From Muscardinus avellanarius (taxonomy: Eukaryota; Chordata; Mammalia; Rodentia; Gliridae): a stretch of DNA of 64,000 nucleotides. The notes under the pieces were generated by a model. It searched no databases and was not told where the DNA came from. It was given only the letters and a program-made list of their open reading frames with translations. The stretch lies in NCBI GenBank assembly GCA_963383645.1, contig OY726557.1:124857395-124921394 (forward strand), read 5' to 3'. How positions within the stretch are numbered: the stretch's first letter is position 1; the number at the start of each line of letters is the position of its first letter. This document shows, piece after piece, positions 24,018-35,976 of the stretch. The position numbers were made by a program, and so were the translations under genes.

Positions 24018-25027
24018 TGCTGGGAATTTGTGGGACAGGAGCAAAAGGAATATGGTGGGAGTTTTGATCAAAATATGAGGTCCTACAGACTGTAAAGAGA
24101 CTAAAAACTTGGCTTTCAGTACTATCAGCACCTAAAATTCTGTCTTGCAAACCAAGAGCATGATTTAAAACAAAAAATTAAAAATGAACACTTGGATGTT
24201 TCAGATGGAACCTTTTTTCTATTCCCTTACATCTTTGAGCTCATTGCCCTGAGCACAGAAGATGCTTGAGAGTGAATTCTAGGCAAAAGAATGTGTTTAC
24301 TCTGAACAATCAAGATCTGATTTAGCGTGACAGAAAATGGGATAGGATCCCTTGGCATAGACTGCTATTGAGAAAGTGACTATATAGATACAAACAGATC
24401 TGGTCCTTGCCTTTCTGTGCAAACATGGAACTGCAATTAGAGCATTAAGGAAATTACTGTTTTCTTTAATGACTTAACAGGAATTCCACTTCTACACAAA
24501 ATTATGCTTTCTATCAAGAGATAAAAGTTCAATTTTGTGTCCATTCACTTATGCTAAAAGAGTCCAAAGTTCAGTTTAATGAGCACTTCAAAGTAATGGT
24601 AGGTAATGGTTAAGAAAATATAAATGCAAGAATTTTGATTCTCAATTAGAAAATTAATAATTAAATGAATTACATATGCCCAGAGTGAGATCTTTTAGTA
24701 GCATTATTAAGTAGGTTTTTGAAAGAAAAAAAAAAGAGAAGAAAAAGAAACTATGAAAAACAGAAGTCAGAGAAGCAAACAAAAGTCCTAAAGTCTGTGA
24801 AAGGGCTCCGCTCAGTAAGACCTTCAGAGAGGTGAAGTGAGATCATGAGCTAGCTGTAGACACTTTTAAACCTCTAAATTAAACGTTTCTCAAAGGTGGT
24901 AAAGTATGTAATGAAGATAGAAAAACAAATAAATAAACTGTAAACTCTGTTTCAGAGAAAGTACTAAGGAAAACAGTAACCTTTCCAAGTTCTTAACCTA
25001 CAAAAGAAAACACTCCAAAGTGTGTGT

Positions 25028-25087
<60 letters not shown>

Positions 25088-28000
25088 ACTGCCAATCAGT
25101 AACTTCTGACTTAATCCATAACTTACCTTCTAAATTTGCTAAATCAGATTAATTAGCACATAAAAAGCACTTAGAAGAGATCCTGGCACATAGTAAGAAC
25201 TTAATAGAAACAGCCTGCCTTTCCTTGTGTTCCTCCCTTCTCTTCCCTTTTTCTTCTTCGTTATCATCAACATTATTTATTTTCCTGAGATGCTGCAAAT
25301 TACCTGTAAAACAGTCATCTGCATGTTACTCTGCCCACTGCAAAGCCATACATCTCCAAATAAGACATCATGAACTCTCAGGATGGAGTACACTGTCCCC
25401 AGAGTCTGTTGAGCCATTACTTCAAAAGGTCCACCAGGCTTCATAGGATCCAGAATCACCATCCAGGTGTTAGAGGGTGCTGAAATAACAACAGGTCTCC
25501 AAGGCATTAATCAATCACTTAAAGTGAAATTAAAGCCCAGCCAGTACTCATTTGTGGCTATTTCCAGCCTCTCTGATAAACTGTATTCAAAGCTGTAAAG
25601 ATTGGCCTGATTTCAGAGAATAGGATGGAACCAACAAGAACAGTAGCATTTTTAGCCTTAATCTGCACCAATCCCTCCTTATTTTTAACCAAAGCATTCG
25701 CACAAAAATAAGTTGCCCAGCTATCACACTAAATAAGGAGAGACAAAAATACACACAGATTAAAATTCAAGGGAGTTTAGTAGGAAAAAAAAACATAATA
25801 CAGAAATTCTTGTTACACTATCCAACTGTCAATATTAACATAATTTAATCTTTCCTATTCACTCAGCACCCCAAACTCAGTTGTAACTCTCCAATCAAAT
25901 GTGAGCACAGGTTGGAGAAAGTCACTTATAATCTGCAATTTCTGCTTACTGAGTGAAATTACCTTCCTCATCAACACCACCCCCATCCACAATGCTAAGG
26001 AGGAGTCATACCACTAGTGCCTCTCAGTTCTCCTGTAAACAAACGTCCACAAACTGACACAGCAAGAAGTAGTGGGAGGCACATGAATTCATCTCTCTGT
26101 GAAAAATATTGCTTTTATTTGCCCAAGTAATTATTTTCAGAGTTACCTGTAAGACTCAAGGTGCTTAGACTCAGCTAGAGTTGAGAAGCTATCCAAGACT
26201 CTATTTAAGAAATTCATAGCTTATTTCTTAGGAAGCACCCCTACGCCACCTCCCTGCCTCTTATACTCTAAGGGGGTCCTAGCTGCCAACCTCATGCTCA
26301 GAGACTTTAAAAACATGCCTTCGAAATGCCAAAAATTAGCCAGGCGCGGTGGCACACACTTGTAATCCCCGCACTTGGGAGGCTGAGACAGGAGGATCTC
26401 TCAGGTTCGAAGCCACCCTCCTCCGGCTTACGAGACCCTGTTTCCAAGTAAAAAATATTAAAAAATAGGTCTGGGAATGTAGCCCAAAGGTAGAAGGCCC
26501 CTGGGTTCCCTCCCAAGTACCACCAAAAAAAAATGCCAAAAATTATATCTATGAAAACCAAACATGAACAAAGTTGAAAATGGGAGCAGGAAAATAAAAC
26601 AAAAAGATAATATTTTTTTTCTTTGTGGTTCTGGGGATTAAACCCAGGGGCATTCTACCTCCAAGCTACACCTCCAGCCCTTTCTCTTAATTTTTTGCTT
26701 TGAAACAGAGTCTCACTATGTTGCTGAGGCTGTCCTCGAACCTGTTTTTCTCTGGTCTCAACCTTCCAAGTTCTGGGATTGCAGGAGTGCACCACCATGC
26801 CTGACTGGAAATGAACATTTTAAAATAAAAATGTATTTCAAAGAATATAAACTGATGTATAATTTATACTCATCAGATCAATGCAAACTCAAAGAGAAAG
26901 AATGATAAAAACTGGAAACAGAGCATACTGAAGTTATTATACCCAACCTGAAAAAAATATATATCATTATAAAAACACCATCCAAAAGCCACACATGGTG
27001 GCATATGCTTGTAATCCCCGCGCTTGGGAGGCTGAGACAGGATGATCGCACAGGTTCGAAGCCAGCCCCAGCTACTTAGTGAGGCTCTCAGCAACTTATT
27101 GAGACCCTGTTTCCAAATAAAATATAAAGATAGGTCTGGAAGTATAGCCTGGAGGTAGAAAGCCCCTGGGTTCCACCCCCAGTACCGCAAATATACATAT
27201 ATATACAAATATACATATATATTCATTCAAAGTTCCTACTAAGTGCTAGACACCATGCAAACTTCTGTCCAATCAGAAGGAAGAAAGGAATTTTTTAAAA
27301 AAGAAGGAAGAAAGCAGAAGCCGACTAGTAAGAGCTCAAACAATGAAGAATTACTTTCTTGGAGGAAATGTCCAAAACCCCCAAAGCATCAGTGAATGAG
27401 CACTTTTTTGTTCCTCTGAAAAGTCAAAGCAGGCCAGGCATGGTGGCGCACACTTGTAATCCTGTTCCTTGGAGTCTGAGACAGGAGAATCAAAGGTTCC
27501 AGTTCTAGACCAACACTGGCAATTTAAAAAGACTCTCAAAAACCTAGCAAACCCTGTTTCAAGGTAAAATAAAATAAAAAATAAAATGAAATAAGGCCAG
27601 GGATGTTGCTCAGAGAAAAATGATGCCCTGAGTTCAATCCCCAGTACCACCAAAAAAAATTTCTTAAGGTATCAGCAACTGAGTTTGCTAGTCCCATCTC
27701 CAGAAGGTCAATTTAAGCCCGAGGTCAAATGTTCACTAAGTGTTTTTCTATCACCAATAGCCAGACATCAACATATTAAATGTATAATTCACCTAAACCA
27801 GAAGAATCACTGTTTTGGAAACAGTGGGCAGCTAGTACAGATTGTGTCGCACAGGTGTGATGTGCTCCGTATGGCACACACTTCTGAACAGGCAGACGCT
27901 CCAATCTGTCCTAATACAGTCTGCCAAGGTCTTTCCAGGCTTCCCACACTGACATAACTCACTAAAGCTCTGCCCTCCTGCCTCCAACACTACTCTTTTA

Positions 28001-29464
28001 TGGCTATGGGGTCAGCTCCCAGAAAACCTAGGACAGGACTATTTCTTAGCCTTTTACAGTATATTCCTCATCAGTGCTCTTAATCAAATGTTCACCCTTA
28101 GCCTCAATCCAGACAACATTGCTGGTGAAGAAAACTGTGCTCACCAGATCTTCTGAAAAGTCTTACTGCCCAGGGATAAAGGACAGCAAGGGACTGGGAG
28201 TGCAGGCAAAACATGGCAACTCCATTCTGCTGTAGCTGGAGAATGCTCTCCCTATATCTTAGTGTTACTCTTCATATTCCAGCCAATTGAATGAGTAAAG
28301 ATCTATCTATCTATCTATCTATATCTCTCTATCTCTCTCCATTTTCTCTCCATCTCCCTCATTAACTTCAGCCTCAAAAAGGGAATAACAAAAAAAGGGA
28401 AAAAATGAAAAGAATTTTTCTAGAGACATGATCACTCATAAAGTACCTTCTTGCTTTTTCTTTTTGCTGTTTGCATCAGATGTTAATTATTTTGCAGGTT
28501 ACTGTGCCAAATCTCAGATGCCAAGAAGAGAAAAAGAAAAATTATCCACATTTTTTCCCTTAGAGCTGAAAGAAGCAGTCCTGTTCACGTCTCTGCACAG
28601 AACCCTGGATCTTCACCACCTGCAAAGTGGCTCAGAGGGTTTGGAAGTGGCTTGAAGGTGAAGAAGGCCTTACTGCATAAACAATCCCTTATCGACTCAC
28701 ATTAATCTACAACTTAAAGTTCAAACCCACCACCACCAAATATAAATGAAAAAGAAGAAAACTCAAAGCTTAAATTCTTTTCTATTATTAAGCCTGCTCA
28801 TGCAAGTCACTTAACCAGAGCATGCTGCAGCAGACATGCCCTGGGGAGACCTCCAGTCTTACTCTTGCATAATCCCCTCCCCTTAAGAGCAGACAGAATC
28901 TGTGATTTGCTTCCAACCAACAGAAAATGGCAAAGGAGATGAGATGTCATTTTTTTATTAAGTTATGTTATATGGGAAAGGCAAAGAGATTTTGACTTTC
29001 AGTGAGTAAAAAGGCAAATTATCCTGGGTAGGCCTGGCCTAATAAGGTCAACACTTTAATAGATGGTCCAGGGTTTGAAGATTGGAAACAGCAGAGATGC
29101 TGCCATGAAACCTACCCTTCAAGGGAATGAATTTGACCAGAATCTAAGGAAGCTTGGACCTGGGTCACTCCCTAGCCAAGTCTCCAGTGGAGAACAGAGG
29201 TAACACATTGTCTTCAGCCTGGTAAGACCAGAGCTACACCACGGCTGGACCACAGACCTACAGAAATTAGCATTATTTTAAGCACCTAAATTTGTGTAAT
29301 TTATTACGTAGCAGTAAACTAAGTCTGCATGCTAGTACCATAGGCAGGAATAGGAGAGGTGCTCGATTTTGTGTGTGTGTGTTTTTCTAAGTTAAAGAAA
29401 ATTAATCTATTTATCTCAATCATGATGACAAAAACAGACATAAATGCCCTAACTTTATCACCTG

Positions 29465-29507
<43 letters not shown>

Positions 29508-32500
29508 ATTGTGCCAAAGTAAGAGAACATACTCTGTTCTCCCTGGCCTTAGTCCTTGTGTCTGAAAGATTCATCAAAGCATCACTTGACAGCTCAGTCT
29601 GAATGAACCCAGTGCCTGACCATATAATTTTTTTTTTTTTTTTGTGGAACTCAGGGGCTTTTCTACCTCCGGGCTATACTCCCAGACCTATTTTATACTT
29701 TATTTGGAAACAGGATCGCACTAAGTTGCTGAGTAAGTAGCTGAGGCTGGCTTTGAACCTGTGCAACCCTCCTGTCTCAGCCTCCCAAGCACTGGGATTA
29801 CAATCATGTGCCACCACACCTAGCACCTGACCGTATTTGAAATCAGCTTTCAGGTTGTCATTTTCCCAATGCTTAAGTGTCTGTGTGCTGCACAAAAATC
29901 TTTGTGTTGCTAAATCCCACTTTGTTCTCTGTCCCTAGGGGATCTTAGGTAATAAGTTAAATATTACCAGAGGTAGACAAAATGGGAAATCAAGATAGTT
30001 CCAGAGTCCTCAACAAAATCTCAAATAGAAGCCAACTGTCCAATATCTCCTGTAAGTATCTCATTTGAGAGACATTTTCTTATCTGCTCTATGAATTTTC
30101 TTATGTGTCTACCTTCTTTATTCCAAATAATGCTTTATCTATTTTGCTTTATGAGCAGGGCAGAGCAAGATGTTCACTGAAGAAAGTTTGCTGACCTCTG
30201 TAAACTAAAATGCCTTTCTTCTCTACCAAGTAAATGTGAACAGTCTAATAAATAGAAGTACTACCATGATCACCACCAGTAACATCAACCCCTCTTCCTT
30301 TGGAAATACCATCAACAGTCCATGAATTATTTGATTCCCTTGAAATCTGCTGGCTGTTAACTCCAAATGACTTGCCACTTTGCAGTGAGCCAACCAGAGC
30401 ATCACTGGAGCCTACACCACTGCAGGTGAAAGGGCAGGAGGAGAGCATGAGCTGGGCCAGGGGGCTGCTTGTACCCTTCTTGTATTTTCCTATAGGTTCT
30501 AGTTTCGTCTTTTATACGCACTGAGCCCTTGATGGATGTTTATAAAACTGAACTCAAAATAAATGAGCGGGTTCACAGTCACTGTAAAGAGAAAGGAGGC
30601 TCATCTTTTGATGATTACCTTCTATTCCTTCCCGTCACCACCTACCCTCCTGCCTCGTCTCTGCCCACCTCGAGGATTAGTCCTGACACATGAAAGAGGA
30701 GGGAAACTCTAAAAATAATGCATAAGAACAATTTTTAAAACTGAAATGCTATATAATGCCATGTGCTTTCTGTGTCTACAGTACTATGTATGCTCTGCCT
30801 CTTGAACATTTATTTGTAATATTATTAGCACCAAGGAAATCCCATTTCTTATTTTTAAACTACAGAAGTTCTTCAGATTTCTAAAGCAATGTCACTTACT
30901 AAGAGGCCCTGTTTGCACAATGCAGCATTGCTGGTCCTGGAATCTTTACCTGCAGTGCTTTCTGCATGTCACTAATAGCATTCAGATCAATGAACCAGAT
31001 AAAGTATCCCTTTCAGATCTCTTTGTTTCACTCAAAATTCTTGCCCTAAAAAGGCTTAAATATCCAGGAACTAGCTGGGCCTGGTGGTGTGCACTTGTAA
31101 TCCCAGTACTTGAAAGGCTGAGACAGGAGGATCACAGCCTCACAGCCAACCTCAGCAACTCAGTGAGACCATATTTCAAAATAAAGAATTAAAAAATAGG
31201 ACTAGGGATGTAACTTGGAGGCAGAATGCCCCTGGGTTTAATCCCCAGTACCGCAAAATGAAAAATAACAATAAAAATTAAAATCCAGGAACTAGAAGAA
31301 CTTACCTTACATCTATGCCAGGCACATAGGATTTTTAAATGCTTGCTGAATTACAAAGACAACAGCACCAAGGTCTGTACGACTCTGGACTGAGTGATCA
31401 GTTCTATGTACAGACAAAACTAGCAAAGCAATCCTTGCCTTCTAGAGCTAGTAAAATGTCCGCCAGCTTCCCTGCCACAGACACAGTCTAGTTATGCCTC
31501 GAACCACCAACTTGTACATTAACTCCACCCCAACCCTAGAGTAGTCTCCTTACCTGTCTCACTGTCACTTCAGCCCTGAGCACACCTTCCTGCACTCAGG
31601 GACTTCTAGCTGTTTGCTTCATCCACACACATGCACATCTTTATGTCTTCTAGATAGAGAGCCCTTTGTAAGATTGCCCTACTCGTGAAAGCTACTAATT
31701 CTCACCTTGTGGAAGATCCTTCTCCATGCAATTCTCTTGGGTCAAGCCTCCATCATGTACGGCCTGGATGTCATAATACCTCTAACAGGTCCCACCACCC
31801 CTGTCTTACTGATCTCCAATTCATCTTTCACAGTGCTGCCAACATGATCTTTCTAAAATAACAATCTCATTACATTGTTTTGCTGCTTTAAAAAAATCTA
31901 TAAATGCAAAATATATGCTCCCTAGCAAAGACAAACATGCCTCCTGACTTCCCCAACTTTATCTGCCATCATCTGCTACCAATCACTTACCCAGTGCTCC
32001 AGATCATCCCACCTGCCTGGCACTTCTCCAACAAGCCACATGCACCCGTGCCTCTAGGCCTTTGGCCGGGCTGTTCCCTCCACCTGGTTTGCCCTATTCA
32101 CCTTTTTTTTTTTTTTTTCCCAGTACTGGGAATAGAACTCAGGAGCACTGTATCTCTGAGCTACACCCCCAGCCCTAGTTTTTAGTCTTTTTATTTTTCA
32201 AACAGGGTCTCACTGAATTGCGAAGGGCCTTGCTAAGTAGCTGAGGCTGTCCCCAAACCACGATCCTCCAGTCTCAACCTCCTGAATGCTGGGATTACAA
32301 GCATTTGCTACCATGCCCAGCTACCTATTCATCTTTCAAGAGCAGTCTTAGACCAGTTCATTTCCCCTACTACCCTCCTAAGCACACATGATGTCCTTAT
32401 CACACTTAACTAATTGCTTGTCCTTTTCCTGTCCTCTCCCCTAACTACCGTAAGAAAGAGGCCACATCTATTTTGCTCATCACTGTATCAGTATCCAGCA

Positions 32501-35500
32501 CATAGTGGGCACTCAACAAATATGTGAGTGATTGACTAGCCAGCCATGGTGGCAAATGCCTATAATCCCAATACTTGGAAAGCTGAGACAGAACGATTGC
32601 AGGTTTGAGGCTATCCTCAGCAATTTAGCAAGGCTCTTAGCAACTTAGTGAGACTTTATTTCAAAATGAAAGAGGGTTCGGGTTGTAGCTCAGAGGTTGA
32701 GTGTTAGTTCAGTCCTCAGTACCACAAAAATTTTTAATTTTTGCATGACTAATTAATAATAGCAGTAGTAACAATAACAATAATGACTGCTGGAACTTAT
32801 TCAGTACTTATCGTGTGTCAGGCACTAAATACTTTATGTGTGTTAATTCATTTAATCCTCACAATAATCCCATAAGTACTATGACTATCTCCACTTTATA
32901 AATAAAAAAAGAAACTGAGACATGGAGATGTTTAATAGCAAGTCCAAGGTTTGCAGCCATTAAATGAGAGTCAGCACCTGAACCCAGACAGTAAGTTCCA
33001 GAGCTGAGGGTCCTAGCAACAGATCCATACTGCTTCTTTTTTTCATGGTTCGGCTGAAATGTCTATGGGAACCCTCTCATACCACCCAGTCTAAGTAAGA
33101 CATTTCTCTTCTACACCCCATGATACCCCATACACATCTTCTGCATAGCATCTGTCACACTACTGTATAATCTGCTGTCCATTTCTATTGTTCAGTGAGC
33201 TCCTTGATACAAGAGCTTTGAGCCTTATTCTTTGTATCCTGGGTGCCTACATAGTAAATATTCAAATAACTTGTATGGATGGATGCACAGATGGATGGAT
33301 TGCCTGAGCTGGATCATAAGCATTCTCAGATACTCCAGCAGGTGGCAGAAGACGACAATGAGTGAACAGAGGATGGGCTGGCTGCCTTACCTTCCACACT
33401 GGTCATTTTCTTCATGATGGTTTCCTGACCTTGGCACAAGGTCACTGTCACCGTGGCTCCTGGTGTACCAAAGCCCCAGATCACTGCCCCAGCAGGCTCC
33501 TTCTGCAGTACCACATAATCATCGATGTATGAAGCAAAGCGAAAACCAGTACCTAAAAAATTTAGCAAACACTTAAGAGAACATTATCGGGAAGACTTGG
33601 CACCAGCTGGAACAGGATCAGGTGAGAGTGAGGAACAGTGTCCAGAGGACAGAAATTGAGTAATCCGTGCCTCTCAACTAGATATTCTTTGTCCTAGTTA
33701 GGTAAGCAGCATCACAAGAACAGTTTCCAACAATATGCATCGTAGTGCAAAGATGACCACTTGGGAAAACTCACAGAGCCCCAGGCAACGAAGGTGCCGA
33801 AGCCTCCTTCCCTCCCTTCAGCTCTTGATCATCCGCTGCTCTCACACTTGGCCCTAGCACCTGACTTTCTCCCCCAGATCACTAAAATGCTCCTTCACAC
33901 ACCCCGCAGATGGTGTTTTTAAGAAAAACAAACCACTTCCTTCCCTGGCTTTCTATTACCACACCCACTCCTACTAGCTGGGAATAAAGAAGCGTGCCTC
34001 TCTCCAGCACAAATTCTCTAATATCCCCCCACTTTGTCTCCTCCTTTCCATCCAACCAATGTTAACTTCCTTCAAATAATTCCCCTTATTATGGTTCTCT
34101 GGCAACCCAGTATAGGGCACTTAAGGAATATCTGCTACAATTCTGCTTTCTCACCAGGGAAATTCAGGTAAGTCAAAACATGGGAATAAGCTGAGTGAGA
34201 GGCCAAAATGCCTCAAGAAAGGTCTTTTATCACACCTTTATCGGTTTTGTAAGCCAAGCTTTACAAAAAGAAAAGATGAAGTGTGCTTGAAACCATGTAT
34301 TCTATTCTAGACACTAACAAGACTACATAGGAACTTACTTTAACGAGATCATTACTATTTTTAACCTCCAGCCTATATCAAAGGATTTTTTTAATAACAA
34401 GCATCAATCCAAATGCTCTCAATGAGCTCCTCATCAAAGCTTAACAGGAAAACAATAAAACTTATGTCCTGATTCGTCTGAACAAAGTAGACCAAAAAGA
34501 AATCTCTACAAGAAAATTTATAAAATTAAGTTTAAGGGTTTTAAACACAAATGATAGGCAGGAAAGAGAATCAGAGTTAACACAGCTGACATTTTCCTCC
34601 CTGGGAGCTACAAATGATGATGGGTCCCTCAGGCTACACTTACCAAGCAGAACAGCTTCTGGGGTCTCTTGAACAAGTTTGGTGAACTGCTCTTGGACTG
34701 ACAGCTCAGTCCCTAAAGTTCCTCAGCTTTCTCTTGTATGAGCTAATGAAACCTACATGACAATCAAAGATCACCAAGAAGGCCTACCTTCCGGGCTGGA
34801 GATTGACAGCTACCATAAGCGGAACACTCTCAGAGACCACAGTATCCCGGAATTGCATAATCAGGTTGGCAGGCTACTGGGGGAAGGTGCAGGCACAAGT
34901 GTGGGAGGGCCCTGTCTTGGGTAGGTGCTTCATATGGAACAAAACCCCAAAATCAAAGGCATAACTAGGAGCTAAGTAGAGAGGGTAGGAGTGGAGGGAT
35001 AGAGTGAAGAAAGCTAACTGCCATTTGCGTCTCTGTGCATGTAGCCAGCACCCACAGACTGGGGAAGTGCCTTTCCGAGCAGCACTGTGTTCAACACACA
35101 CACATAACCTTTTTGCACATGGATTATGTGGGGCTAATGAATTTTAGAGATGCAAAGGCTCTTTATAATCATGTTACGTACTGATCAAAAGACATAATCA
35201 TATTTCTGATCAAGAAATTAAGACCCAAATCAAGTGTGGTAGCTCACACCTGTAATGCCAGCATTTGGGAAGCTGAGATAGGAGGATCCCAGTCTTGAGG
35301 ACAGCCTCAGAAAGTAGTAAGGCTTTCATAAACTTAGCAAGATACTGTTTCAAAATTTAAAAAATAAAAATAGGACTGTGGGTGTAGCTTGGAGGTAGAT
35401 TGTCCCTGGGTTCAATCCCCAATACCACACACACACACACACACAAAAGGTCGGTGTAGTGGCACACACTTAATAATAACCAGCATTTGGAAGGCTGAGA

Positions 35501-35645
35501 TAGGAGGATCTCGGTTCACAGACAGCCTCAGCTACTTAGTGAGGCCCTTTGCAAATCAGTGAGATTCTGTCTCAAAATAAAGAATAAAAAATAGGGCTAG
35601 GGGTATAGCTCAGAGGTAGAATGCCCCTGGGTTCCATCCCCAGTA

Positions 35646-35694
<49 letters not shown>

Positions 35695-35923
35695 ATAAAA
35701 GATTAAAACCAAAGTAAATGAAGCAATTTTTAAAAAATAGCTTGCTTGTAGTCAGATGGGGTGGCACACTGTAACTTCTGTGGAAAACAGGAGGATTGTA
35801 TATTGGAAGATAGCCTCGGCAATTCGGCAAGACCATCAGAAACTTAGCAAGCCCCTGTTTCAAAATAAAATAAAATAGGGCGGGGTGGGAGTAGCTCAGT
35901 GGTAGTGCTTGGATTCAATCCCC

Positions 35924-35976
<53 letters not shown>

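Noticed and set aside
35227..35973. tRNA-like A/B boxes (GTAGCTCAGAGGTAGA, GGGTTCAATCC) as tRNA genes
   Set aside because: They are the ID-like halves of SINEs, with poly(A)/(CA)n tails and no cloverleaf 3' end.
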